A stretch of 64,000 nucleotides of DNA. Origin: Rhodospirillales bacterium. Its GTDB lineage: Bacteria > Pseudomonadota > Alphaproteobacteria > Kiloniellales > JACOMY01. The notes under the pieces were generated by a model that saw only the letters and a list, made by a program, of their open reading frames with translations, did no database searches and was not told the DNA's origin. The first letter of the stretch is position 1. Each line of letters opens with the position of its first letter. Position numbers and translations under genes: made by a program. Shown here in pieces: positions 1 to 7,761 of this stretch. The stretch is taken from NCBI GenBank assembly GCA_014324045.1, contig JACOMY010000007.1, positions 24,990 to 88,989 on the forward strand. Direction: 5' to 3'.

Positions 1-146
1 TGCTGCGCGAAGCCATGTGGTCCATGGTCTCCGAGCTGCACATGACCACGCCGGGCATCGACTACCCCGCCTATACCGCCGAAAACCTGGGCTATCTGGA
101 CCGGGCGCTCGACAGCTACCGCTCCCGCTACGGAAAGGCTTCTTAG
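1..146 (+). CDS. C-terminal end of a phosphotransferase (choline-kinase/APH-like), 5' truncated
   Basis: The frame read from base 3 gives 47 residues up to a TAG at 144-146 and is cut by the window edge. It begins LREAMWSMV and contains DYPAYTAENLGYLDRAL, which resembles the last helices of choline/ethanolamine-kinase-like phosphotransferases. The next gene starts 4 bases after the stop, so the two are probably co-transcribed. A kinase of this kind beside a dimethylglycine-dehydrogenase-like gene would fit choline or betaine metabolism. The family call is weak because only the tail is visible. Confidence 0.45.
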   Translation, partial: LREAMWSMVSELHMTTPGIDYPAYTAENLGYLDRALDSYRSRYGKAS

Positions 147-150
147 TCCT

Positions 151-2592
151 ATGTCTCTTCCCGATCGCGCAGAGATTGTCGTTATCGGCGGCGGCATCGT
201 CGGCTGCTCCACCGCCTACCACCTGGCCCGCGACCACAAGGCCGAGGTGCTGCTGCTGGAGCAGGGCAAGCTGACCTCCGGCTCCACCTGGCATGCTGCC
301 GGCCTGGTCGGCCAGCTACGCTCGTCGGCCTCGATTACCCAAGTGCTGAAGTACTCGGTCGATCTCTACAAGAATTTGGACCGGGAGACCGGCCTGGAGA
401 CCGGATGGAAGATGAGCGGCTGCCTGCGGCTGGCCTGCAACCGGGACCGCTGGATCGAGTATCGGCGCCTGGCCACCACCGCCGGCAGCTTCGGTATGGA
501 GATGCACCTGCTCTCCCCGTCCGAGGTCAAGGCCATGTGGCCACTTCTTAACTGCAAGGATCTGATCGGCGCCAGCTACCTGCCCACCGACGGCCAGGCC
601 AGTCCCAGCGACATCACCCAATCCCTGGCCAAGGGCGCGCGTATGCACGGCGTCGCCATTATGGAGGGCGTAGGCGTCACCGGCTTCCGCATGGCAGGCG
701 ACCGCATCACCCACGTCGAGACCGCGCAGGGCCTCGTCGCCTGCGAGAAGGTGGTGAACTGCGCCGGCCAGTGGGCGCGCCAGGTCGGCGCCCTGGCCGG
801 CATCGCCGTGCCGCTGCAGCCGGTCAAGCACCAATACGCCATTACCGAGCCGATCCCGGGCCTGGCCACCGACGTCGCCACCGTCCGCGACCCGGACCGC
901 TGCATCTATTTCAAGGAGGAGGTCGGCGGCCTCTCCTTCGGCGGCTACGAGCAGAATCCCATCGCCTGGACCAAGTACGACCTTCCCAACGACTTTCAGT
1001 TCCAGCTGTTCGACGACGACTGGGACCACTTCGCCCAGCACATCGAACAGGCCGTAGTCCGGGTACCGGCGCTGGAGACCGCCGGGATCAAGCAGATGAT
1101 CAACGGTCCGGAGAGCTTCACACCGGACGGCAACTTCATCCTGGGTCTGGCACCGGAATGCCGGAACCTCTTCGTCGGCGCCGGCTTCAACGCCTTCGGC
1201 ATCGCCTCGGGCGGTGGCGCCGGCTGGGTGCTGGCCGAGTGGGTGGTCTCAGGCGAGGCGCCGCTGGACCTCTGGACGGTCGACATCCGCCGCTTCTCCA
1301 GCCTGCACCGGGACCGCGACTGGGTCGCCGACCGTACCCTGGAGGCCTACGGCAAGCACTACACCGTCGGCTTTCCGCACGAAGAGTACAAAAGCGGCCG
1401 CCCGCGCATCGTCTCGCCGCTCTACCAGCGGCTGAAGGCGCACCGCGCCGTCTTCGGCTCCAAGCTGGGCTGGGAACGGCCCAACTGGTTCGCACCCGAA
1501 GGCATGGAAGCGGAAGACCGCTACTCCATGGGCCGGCAGAACTGGTTCGAGGCCGTGGGCGCGGAGCATCGCCATATCCGCGAGGCGGTCGGCATCTTCG
1601 ACCAGTCCTCCTTCGCCAAGTACGAGATGACCGGCAAGGACAGCTTGGCAGCCCTGGAGTATGTCTGCGCCAACCGCATCGGCAAGCCGCCGGGACGCCT
1701 GACTTACACCCAGCTGCTGAACCGCCGCGGCGGGATCGAGTGCGACCTGACCGTCGCGCGGCTGGCGGAGGATCGCTTCTACATCGTCACCGGCACAGGC
1801 TTCCGTACCCACGACGCCTGCTGGATCCGCGACCATCTCCCGGCCGGGCTGGAAGCCGAACTGTCCGACGTGACAGAGGCCTACGGCACCCTCTCGCTGA
1901 TGGGGCCGCTGTCGCGCGCGGTACTGGCGGCCGTTACCGACGCCCCGGTCGACAATGCCGCCTTCCCCTTCGGCCATGTCCGCCTTCTCACCATCGCCGG
2001 GGCCGAGGTGCGGGCCTTGCGGGTCACCTACTGCGGCGAACTGGGCTGGGAGCTGCACCTACCGCTGGCCGCCACTGGCGCAGTCTTCGACGCCTTGATG
2101 GCGGCGGGCCGGCCGCAAGGCATCCGCCCGGTCGGCTATCGCGCCCTGGAGTCGCTGCGCCTGGAGAAGGGCTACCGCGCCTGGAGCAGCGACATCACCC
2201 CCAACGATTCCCCCTTCGAGGCCGGTCTCGGCTGGGCAGTGAAGCTGCGCCACGGCATCGACTTCCTCGGCCGCGCAGCCGCCGAGGCAGCTGCCCAGCG
2301 CATCCCGAAGAAACTCCTGATCTGCTTCACCGTCGAGGACCCCGAGGTCGTGCTGCTGGGCAGCGAGACCATCCTGCGCGACGGAGACTTCGCCGGCTAT
2401 CTCTCCAGCGGCGGCTTCGGCTACACGCTAGGCAAGCCCATCGGCTATGGCTATCTGCGCAATCCCGAGGGCGTGACGGAGGACTTCGTGACGGCAGGCA
2501 GCTACGAACTGCTGGTGGCTAGCGAACGGGTGCCGGCGCAAGTCCACCTGCAACCGCTCTACGATCCGGCAGGGCATCGCCCGAAGGCCTGA
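151..2592 (+). CDS. FAD-dependent dimethylglycine/sarcosine dehydrogenase-like protein (FAD-GcvT fusion)
   Basis: This 813-residue protein has the two-part architecture of dimethylglycine and sarcosine dehydrogenases. The N-terminal amino-acid-oxidase fold carries VIGGGIVGCS near residue 11 and GSTWHAAG near residue 48; the His after Trp is where FAD is covalently attached in the mammalian enzymes. After a middle domain, residues from about 430 to the end form a GcvT-like aminomethyltransferase region that would pass the released one-carbon unit to tetrahydrofolate. It should oxidatively demethylate an N-methylated glycine in the cytoplasm. ATG follows the upstream stop by 4 bases with no strong ribosome site, suggesting coupling. 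Exact substrate cannot be read. A second member of the family lies at 24835-27246. Confidence 0.85.
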   Translation: MSLPDRAEIVVIGGGIVGCSTAYHLARDHKAEVLLLEQGKLTSGSTWHAAGLVGQLRSSASITQVLKYSVDLYKNLDRETGLETGWKMSGCLRLACNRDRWIEYRRLATTAGSFGMEMHLLSPSEVKAMWPLLNCKDLIGASYLPTDGQASPSDITQSLAKGARMHGVAIMEGVGVTGFRMAGDRITHVETAQGLVACEKVVNCAGQWARQVGALAGIAVPLQPVKHQYAITEPIPGLATDVATVRDPDRCIYFKEEVGGLSFGGYEQNPIAWTKYDLPNDFQFQLFDDDWDHFAQHIEQAVVRVPALETAGIKQMINGPESFTPDGNFILGLAPECRNLFVGAGFNAFGIASGGGAGWVLAEWVVSGEAPLDLWTVDIRRFSSLHRDRDWVADRTLEAYGKHYTVGFPHEEYKSGRPRIVSPLYQRLKAHRAVFGSKLGWERPNWFAPEGMEAEDRYSMGRQNWFEAVGAEHRHIREAVGIFDQSSFAKYEMTGKDSLAALEYVCANRIGKPPGRLTYTQLLNRRGGIECDLTVARLAEDRFYIVTGTGFRTHDACWIRDHLPAGLEAELSDVTEAYGTLSLMGPLSRAVLAAVTDAPVDNAAFPFGHVRLLTIAGAEVRALRVTYCGELGWELHLPLAATGAVFDALMAAGRPQGIRPVGYRALESLRLEKGYRAWSSDITPNDSPFEAGLGWAVKLRHGIDFLGRAAAEAAAQRIPKKLLICFTVEDPEVVLLGSETILRDGDFAGYLSSGGFGYTLGKPIGYGYLRNPEGVTEDFVTAGSYELLVASERVPAQVHLQPLYDPAGHRPKA

Positions 2593-2772
2593 CGGCCGAC
2601 TCTACGGCGATCCCAGTTTGCACCGTCTTCACATCGATGGCAGTCGTTGCGATTTGGACTTGATCGGGTCTCTCAAGCTGGGTGGGGGAGGCTATTGCGG
2701 AGGGGAAATCGAGTAAAAGCGGTGTTGCCCGCCTGCTCCATGCGGCTGAGCCCCACCAAGTCGGGACCCCCG

Positions 2773-2810
2773 AGTCGGGAAACGCGGTCCGGGAAACACG
2801 TTTCCCGACT
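2773..2810. terminator. Perfect 12-bp inverted repeat between convergent genes (terminator candidate)
   Basis: AGTCGGGAAACG at 2773-2784 is repeated in inverted form as CGTTTCCCGACT at 2799-2810 around a 14-base loop. The loop holds a second copy of CGGGAAAC that can pair instead with the right arm, so two hairpins compete. It lies between the convergent dehydrogenase and metallothionein genes, where a bidirectional terminator is expected. There is no T-tract on either side. The rest of the 290-base gap shows nothing recognisable. Confidence 0.35.
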
Positions 2811-2882
2811 GGACTGCAACAGGATTGGGCCTAACGCGGAGCCCACGTCCCCTCCCTATAGCACCGCAAAGCTTCCCCTCCG

Positions 2883-3050
2883 TTAGCCGTGACAAGCGCA
2901 GCCGGCGTGCTCACAGCCGGCACCCTTGGCGTGGCCTTCGGCACAGGCCTGGCTACAGTAGTTGCGGCCGCCCTTCTTGACCGCATCCTGAACGTTCACA
3001 ACGCACACACAGTCGGTACAGGCACATTTCTGCTGAGTCACAGTCACCAT
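2883..3050 (-). CDS. Bacterial metallothionein (SmtA/BmtA type), 55 aa
   Basis: This 55-residue ORF is below the track cut-off. It has 9 cysteines and 3 histidines, with an N-terminal CACTDCVC cluster, a central YCSQAC motif and a CEHAGCACHG tail. That count and layout match SmtA of cyanobacteria, which binds four zinc ions through nine Cys and two His. It should sequester Zn, Cd or Cu in the cytoplasm. Its ATG overlaps the stop of the repressor gene as TAATG, and GGAAGGAGA stands just upstream. It is therefore translationally coupled to its probable regulator. Order (repressor then metallothionein, same strand) differs from the divergent smtA-smtB of Synechococcus. Confidence 0.9.
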   Translation of the reverse strand: MVTVTQQKCACTDCVCVVNVQDAVKKGGRNYCSQACAEGHAKGAGCEHAGCACHG

Positions 3051-3388
3051 TAGAGGTCTCCTTCCACGTTTTGGTCTGGACCGCCCTGCTCATGCGTGAA
3101 CAGATGGCCGACCATGATCTTTAGAACATCGCGTACGCAGGCATCGGCCATTGAGTAGAATACCTGTCGTCCCCGCCGCTCGGCCCGCAGCATGCGCGCC
3201 GCACGCAACAGCCGAAGATGGTGACTGACCAGCGAGGCGGACAGGCCCAACTCCTCGGCTATATCGCCGGCAGGGATCTCGCACTCCATGCAGGCCACCA
3301 CAATCGACAGACGGGTCGGGTCGGCCAGCAGGCCAAAGGTCTCGGCAAGCTGGGCTGTTTGGTCCGACTGCAATTCAATAGCCTGCAT
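3050..3388 (-). CDS. ArsR/SmtB-family metal-sensing repressor
   Basis: This is a winged-helix protein of 112 residues when started at ATG 3388 (MQAIELQSDQ). The track's longer form begins at a TTG inside the predicted promoter and is less likely. The recognition helix region reads LGLSASLVSHHLRLLRAARM, typical of ArsR/SmtB. Sensor positions are of interest: an alpha3-like CMECE, and an alpha5-like D-x-C-x10-H followed three residues later by HE, close to the D-x-H-x10-H-x2-E zinc site of SmtB but with Cys for the first His. It should release DNA when Zn, Cd or a similar ion binds, inducing itself and the metallothionein. The stop overlaps the metallothionein start. Confidence 0.85.
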   Translation of the reverse strand: MQAIELQSDQTAQLAETFGLLADPTRLSIVVACMECEIPAGDIAEELGLSASLVSHHLRLLRAARMLRAERRGRQVFYSMADACVRDVLKIMVGHLFTHEQGGPDQNVEGDL

Positions 3389-3394
3389 GGTTCT

Positions 3395-3425
3395 ACATTT
3401 AAACAGTTTCTTGATTATTTTCAAG
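3395..3425 (-). promoter_or_regulatory. Promoter with overlapping inverted-repeat operator for the arsR-metallothionein operon
   Basis: Read leftward, TTGAAA is followed 17 bases later by TAAATG, a fair sigma-70 pair. The inverted repeat CTTGA-N6-TCAAG (3410-3425) covers the -35 region and spacer, a usual place for an ArsR-family operator. It lies 22 bases upstream of the ATG at 3388. Confidence 0.4.
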
Positions 3426-3544
3426 CAGGCGGCGAAAAATTTGCAGGCAATGACACCGTCCTCGAGAGGCCCAGATCGCCTTGACCTGGATCATGTCCTT
3501 CCGCCCGCCGGCTTGTAACTGTCCCGGCGAGCAGTCCGACGAGG

Positions 3545-3960
3545 AACGCCCCGACAAGGAACGCGATATCCGATCTGCCGGCCAAGTACAGGGTGCCTCG
3601 CTACCAACCGTTGGTGGCCTGTCCGGAGATTGCGCTGCTGGCCAAGACTCTGTTGGGGCGGATGCGGGTTACGCATCTGCATTGAGGCACCGGCACCCCG
3701 GCCTCGCTGACGCTGGGCCTCATGGCGCGCGCCATGAGGGCCGTGCGGGATGCTCGGCCTGGGATTGGCTCAGCCGCGCTGCCGAGGACGGCAGCCGCAG
3801 GCGTAATTTCCAGGGCCACAGCACCGGCGCGGCCCAAAATTTACGGGGCTTGGGCACCGCCCCGATCGGCTGCGGTGCCGACAGCGCCGACAGCTATGTC
3901 CAGAATCTGGTAGAGATCGGGGCATGGCACCGTGCCGTGGAGTCCTGCTGCTCTGCGTCG
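3545..3960 (+). pseudogene. hemN: Remnant of hemN (oxygen-independent coproporphyrinogen III dehydrogenase), internally deleted
   Basis: One frame reads AKYRVPRYQPLVA, then EIALLAKTLLGRMRVTHLH, a stop, then GTGTPASL. This matches the HemN segment ending in LHWGGGTPT, with the Trp codon TGG changed to TGA. About 80 bases later, in another frame, LRGLGTAPIG followed by YVQNLVEIGAWHRAV matches the HemN C-terminal region (FGATAIGRL...YVQN). The radical-SAM CxxxCxxC segment and most of the barrel are missing. Together these show a dead hemN with a large internal deletion, a nonsense codon and frame changes. The rest of the stretch between the repressor and the tetR remnant shows nothing further. 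Confidence 0.55.
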
Positions 3961-4029
3961 TCGCCGCCGCCTTCGATGCCCATCGCCAGACCAGCACCCC
4001 CACCATTCGTAGAAGTCTGACCGCTTGCC

Positions 4030-4691
4030 TCAGGCCAGGGCCTTGAAGACCGCACGCACATCCTCGGCGTACTCCGGGAAGCAACTGGCGATATAACCGG
4101 AGAAGATCTCGATCGCCCGCGCCCGATCCATGCCGGCCGTCTCAGATACATCCTGAGCCACAGACCCTCCGACAAGGGGTCGGTTGCCACGGCGCCCCCC
4201 TCGGCCTCGGCATCGTCTCGGCCCAGATCTGCCAGAACCTCTTTACAGGCCGTCCGCATGGCTTCGTAGCGTGCCCTGTCGAAGTCGGCGGCATCTCGGC
4301 GAAGTGCAGCCGCGCCGTCGCCTCGCCCCAATAGGCATGCCAGAGGATAAGGCTGTCGGAATTGCAGACTTCTTCGAGGAATTCCGCACGGGCCATCGCC
4401 AGCAGGCGGTCGATGGGCCGAGGGCCGGCTGCCGCCAGTGCAGCCTTCCAACGCTCGTCGTAATGCTGGTAGAGAACCCGCAGCGCCTCGGCCAAGAGCT
4501 CTTGCTTGGTATTGAATTAGAAGACCGTCACGCCCTGGCTCAAGCCGGCCTCTTCGGCGACTGTGGCCAAGGTGGTTCCGGACAGACCGTTCTTTACGAC
4601 CGATCACATGGTCGCGTCGATGATCTGCCGCTGCCGCCGATCGGTGCATTGCGAATGACCCTTCCGCGCGGGTTCGGCTCTTGGTCTCCAT
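4030..4691 (-). pseudogene. Decayed TetR-family regulator, BetI-like
   Basis: Four frame-scattered pieces align in order to a TetR repressor. METKSRTRAEG begins it; a shifted frame continues TDRRQRQIIDAT and the helix-turn-helix TLATVAEEAGLSQGVTVF with stops before SVVKNG and where the usual Tyr precedes FNTKQELLAEAL. The same frame runs through the ligand domain to EATARLHFAE. A frame change gives YEAMRTACKEVLADLG and SEGLWLRMYL, and a last shift restores AIEIFSGYIASCFPE to a TGA at 4030. The tail is BetI-like. Two nonsense codons and at least three frameshifts make it non-functional. It is divergent from the PotD-like gene, with an operator in between. Confidence 0.8.
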
Positions 4692-4758
4692 GGCGTTCCC
4701 CATCGAATCGTCTCTCCGGCAGCTTTGTCGCTTGGCGGTATCGCGCCTGGCAAGATTT

Positions 4759-4774
4759 TTGAACGATCGCTCAA
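4759..4774. promoter_or_regulatory. BetI/TetR-like operator upstream of the PotD-like gene
   Basis: TTGAACGATCGCTCAA is a 16-base near-perfect palindrome with one mismatched pair, in the gap between the dead TetR gene and the binding-protein gene. It shares TTGAACG and CTCAA with the element at 14766 and resembles the E. coli BetI operator core. Confidence 0.5.
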
Positions 4775-4909
4775 ATTACATTGCGTGCCCCATTTCCCCC
4801 GAATAGCTTGGTTGTCAGCGGCATCGGATTTTCTACCGGAGGAAGGGATGCCCTAGGGCTTTCACGAAACAACTGGCCCTGCCGCGGGCGGGCCGAGGAG
4901 ACCGTTGAC

Positions 4910-5971
4910 ATGCGTTCGAAATCCATCCTTTCCGCCCTTGCGGCAACCGTACTTTTGCCGGTTACGGTCGGCACGCCGGCAGCTGCCGATCTCTTGGTGT
5001 TCGACTGGGCCGGCTACGAAGACCCGGAGTTCTTTCCCGCCTACATCGAAAAATACGGCAAAGGCCCGACCTACACCTTCTTCGGCGACGAGGAAGAAGC
5101 CTTTCAGAAGCTACGTACCGGCTTCAAGGCCGACGTCGCCCATCCCTGCTCGCAGTCGGTGATCAAGTGGCGCGAGGCCGGCCTGATCGAACCGCTGGAT
5201 ACCTCCCGCATTCGCGGCTGGGACGGCATCATGGAAGGCTTTAAGAATATGGAAGGTTTCACCCACGACGGCAAACAATATGTCATGCCGATCGACTGGG
5301 GCGGAACCTTCCTCACCTATCGCACCGACATGGTGGACGACGCCGACATCAAGAGCCTGCAATCCTTTGCCGATCCCAAGTTCCAAGGCCGCATTTCGAT
5401 CCCCGACAACGTCGACGATGCCTACGCTCTGGCGATGCTGGCGACCGGCGTGACGGACTGGACCGAAGCAACCGAAGAGGACGTCGACCGCGCCTCCGAC
5501 TTCCTGCGCAAGGTGCATCCCAACGTCCGCGCCTACTGGCAGGATGGCGCGTCGCTGGCACAGCTAATGGTCAGCGGCGAGGTGATCATGGCCTGGGCCT
5601 GGAACGAGACCGCGACCACGATGCAGGCGGAGGGCCAGCCGGTGGCGCTGACCCGCGACACCGACGAGGGCTACACCACTTGGGTTTGCGGCTATGTGAA
5701 CCTGGCTAACGGCGAAGGCGACGAGGAGCAGCTCTACGACTTCCTCAGCGCCTGGAATGAGGACCGCGTGGCAAACTACTTGGTCAATGCTTGGGGCTAT
5801 GGCCACGCCAACGGCGAGGCCATGGACAAGATCGACGCCGAAACCCTGAAGGCGCTCAGCTTCGACAACCTGGATGCCTACACGGACAAGACTCTATGGC
5901 AGGCACCCATGCCGCCAGAACTGCGCCAGAAGATGATTTCCGACTTCTCGCGCATCAAGGCGGGGTTCTAA
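4910..5971 (+). CDS. PotD-like periplasmic substrate-binding protein of an ABC importer
   Basis: Started at ATG 4910, behind GAGGAG at 4895, this is 353 residues with a clear signal peptide (MRSKSILSALAATVLLPVTV, cleavage after AAA). The longer track start has no support. The mature protein is a type II periplasmic binding fold of the spermidine/putrescine class, with LLVFDWAGYEDPEF at the start. The permeases and ATPase of the same class lie at 16031-18860 without a local binding protein, and a similar operator precedes both blocks. I infer that they form one importer, and that the ligand is a quaternary or methylated amine rather than a polyamine, given the BetI-like control and the neighbouring Rieske oxygenase. 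Confidence 0.8.
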   Translation: MRSKSILSALAATVLLPVTVGTPAAADLLVFDWAGYEDPEFFPAYIEKYGKGPTYTFFGDEEEAFQKLRTGFKADVAHPCSQSVIKWREAGLIEPLDTSRIRGWDGIMEGFKNMEGFTHDGKQYVMPIDWGGTFLTYRTDMVDDADIKSLQSFADPKFQGRISIPDNVDDAYALAMLATGVTDWTEATEEDVDRASDFLRKVHPNVRAYWQDGASLAQLMVSGEVIMAWAWNETATTMQAEGQPVALTRDTDEGYTTWVCGYVNLANGEGDEEQLYDFLSAWNEDRVANYLVNAWGYGHANGEAMDKIDAETLKALSFDNLDAYTDKTLWQAPMPPELRQKMISDFSRIKAGF

Positions 5972-6004
5972 ACTCGACCTCCGTTTGCCCGGTCCCGGGG
6001 AGAG

Positions 6005-6425
6005 TCTCCATTCGCATTCCCCTTTCGGCCGTCGTCATCTCGGCCATTGCGCGCATAGCGGGGGAACCCTAGGGGCTACGGGAGGACGGTAGCCCGACTC
6101 GTCTTCGATTGGTCGGTCCACGGCGATCCCAAGTTCTATCCCGACTACCTGAAGAGGTGCGGGATGCTGCCGGCTTTCGCCTTCTTCGGCGACGAGGAGG
6201 AGGCTTACCAGAAGATGCGGACCGGCTTATGCCGGACTTGGCGACCCCCTGTGCACACAGGCCATAGACACAGGGTACAGTCCGATCTGCCGGCCCCTTG
6301 GATACTGGGTTTATCGCCAACTGCGGTGGCATCGTAACGGAGTGCAAGACCCTGATAAGGCTTCAAGTGCGACGGTCAGCAATATCTCATGCCGATCCGA
6401 CTGGGGGCGCTGCACCGCCGTCAAC
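6005..6425 (+). pseudogene. Truncated tandem duplicate of the PotD-like gene
   Basis: Directly after the intact binding-protein gene a second copy can be read. A signal-peptide-like IRIPLSAVVISAIAR is followed by LVFDWSVHGDPKFYPDYL and FAFFGDEEEAYQKMRTGL, parallel to VFDWAGYEDPEF and TFFGDEEEAFQKLRTGF in the intact gene. Further on, CDGQQYLMPI corresponds to HDGKQYVMPI. Stops and frame changes separate the pieces. The remnant ends at the 3' end of the chrR gene, with about two thirds of the gene lost. Divergence suggests an old duplication. Confidence 0.75.
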
Positions 6426-6429
6426 ACCA

Positions 6430-7071
6430 TCAATGGCGCATGAAGGCGTTCAGGACGCGCATGTAGCGGCCGGTCAGGCGGATCGGCCCCCGGTGAGTGA
6501 CCAGCAGGCAGAGGCAGCCTGCCTCCGGGTCCGGCACGGGGCTGTGGTCCAGCTCGTCATCGGCCAGTTGTAAGTCGCCAAGTCCGTAGCAACCGGTGTC
6601 GTCGCTGTAGGAACCGCGCAAGACCAGGGTCATTTCCAGGCCGGGGTGCGTGTGTGCGGGTACCTTTGCGCCGCCACGCACCGAGAGGAGGCGGACGATA
6701 CCGCCACCGCCGATCGGCAGCACGCAATCGCGCAAGCCCGGCAGGAGGCGGCGCCAGCGCAGGTCTTCAAGCCGCGCGCCCACATAGCCGCGCAAGGGGC
6801 CTGGAAGCCTCGGATCGCCCTCGCTCACAGTAACCGTTTCCGGGGTATCCAGATCCAATTTCTGCATGACCGAGCCCCGCAGATCTTCCGCAACCTCACT
6901 TGGCGCCATTTCTTCTAAGAGGGCGCCGGCGATTGCTTCATAGTCGCCGATCTCCTTCCGGGCTTCGCCATTCAGGGCCGCATGGGACGCAATTACGAGG
7001 CTCGGTGCCGGGGGCAGCAGCCCTGCAGCATAGGCCAGGTAGAGATCGTCACGCTCGTTCAACACTGCCAA
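6430..7071 (-). CDS. chrR: ChrR-type cupin anti-sigma factor
   Basis: This 213-residue protein has the two-domain layout of ChrR, which holds an ECF sigma factor inactive until singlet oxygen or similar stress. The N-terminal helical domain reads LYLAYAAGLLPPAPSLVIASH, as in ChrR. The C-terminal cupin has HTHPGLEMTLVLRG with the usual His and Glu metal ligands. The zinc-binding residues of the N-terminal domain are largely missing: only the His of ASHAALNGEA remains and the two downstream Cys are Asn and Ala. The frame opens at TTG 7071 or GTG 7065 behind AGGAAA, 6 bases after the sigma gene, so expression is coupled. Confidence 0.85.
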   Translation of the reverse strand: MAVLNERDDLYLAYAAGLLPPAPSLVIASHAALNGEARKEIGDYEAIAGALLEEMAPSEVAEDLRGSVMQKLDLDTPETVTVSEGDPRLPGPLRGYVGARLEDLRWRRLLPGLRDCVLPIGGGGIVRLLSVRGGAKVPAHTHPGLEMTLVLRGSYSDDTGCYGLGDLQLADDELDHSPVPDPEAGCLCLLVTHRGPIRLTGRYMRVLNAFMRH

Positions 7072-7077
7072 GTTTTC

Positions 7078-7626
7078 CTACTCGTCAGGGTCTAGACTGC
7101 GGCGCAAGCGCTTCATCGCCAGGCGCAGGCGCGATTTAACGGTGCCCAAAGCCACCCCGGTTTGCTCGGCGATCTGCGTGTGCACCACGTCTCCGAAGTA
7201 GGCCATGCGCACCAGTTCGGCCTGCTCCACCGGCAGGGCGGCAATGGCATTCTGCAGTTGCGTGGCCTGCTCACGTCTGTCCACCAACTGTTCCGCGCTT
7301 ACCGTTTCTGGCTGCAGCAGCGGCTCGTTGGGGTCCAGTTCTGGCTTGTTCTCCCGCCGCAAGCGATCGATGCGCTTGTTGCGGGCAATGGTGAAGACCC
7401 AAGTCGCCAAGGTCGCTTGTGCAGAATCGAATCTCTCCGCTTTGCGCCAGAGCGTAAGCATGGTTTCTTGCACCAACTCTTCGGCGGTCGATGCATCGCA
7501 GCCTTGGCGCAAGAGAAAGGTCTTCAGGCGCGGAGCGTAGTGGTCGAACAACTGCGCGAAAGCCTGCTTGTCCCGGCTTTGGGCCACGGCCTCCATCAAG
7601 TCGTTCTGTGCAACGCCTTCTGCCAC
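7078..7626 (-). CDS. rpoE: ECF RNA polymerase sigma factor (RpoE/ECF11-like), partner of ChrR
   Basis: Region 2 (FAQLFDHYAPRLKTFLLRQG, then AEELVQETMLTLWRKAERFD and WVFTIARNKRIDRLR) and region 4 (VRMAYFGDVVHTQIAEQTGV, then LGTVKSRLRLAMKRLR) of an ECF sigma factor are both clear. The track ORF begins inside the predicted promoter. I prefer GTG 7626 (VAEGVAQNDLME), 183 residues, which has AGGGA upstream. The gene is followed by chrR with a 6-base gap. An ECF11-type promoter lies upstream, indicating autoregulation. By analogy with Rhodobacter RpoE-ChrR it would direct a response to singlet oxygen or organic peroxides. Confidence 0.88.
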   Translation of the reverse strand: MAEGVAQNDLMEAVAQSRDKQAFAQLFDHYAPRLKTFLLRQGCDASTAEELVQETMLTLWRKAERFDSAQATLATWVFTIARNKRIDRLRRENKPELDPNEPLLQPETVSAEQLVDRREQATQLQNAIAALPVEQAELVRMAYFGDVVHTQIAEQTGVALGTVKSRLRLAMKRLRRSLDPDE

Positions 7627-7761
7627 GCTGGTAGTCCCTGTTCGACACGTTCGACGGCCCGCCCTGCGTCTTTCTATTGCGGGCGGTCGCGGCGTGGTGC
7701 GTCGAGTGTCCGTTGATTCCGCTCTTTCAAGCAAGGCTAACGAAAGCGTCATAACGAAGCC

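Noticed and set aside
771-2522. 583-codon plus-strand ORF in the track
   Set aside because: It is a shadow frame of the FAD-GcvT gene: Arg/Pro/Gly-rich composition, no domain pattern, and fully inside a well-supported gene.
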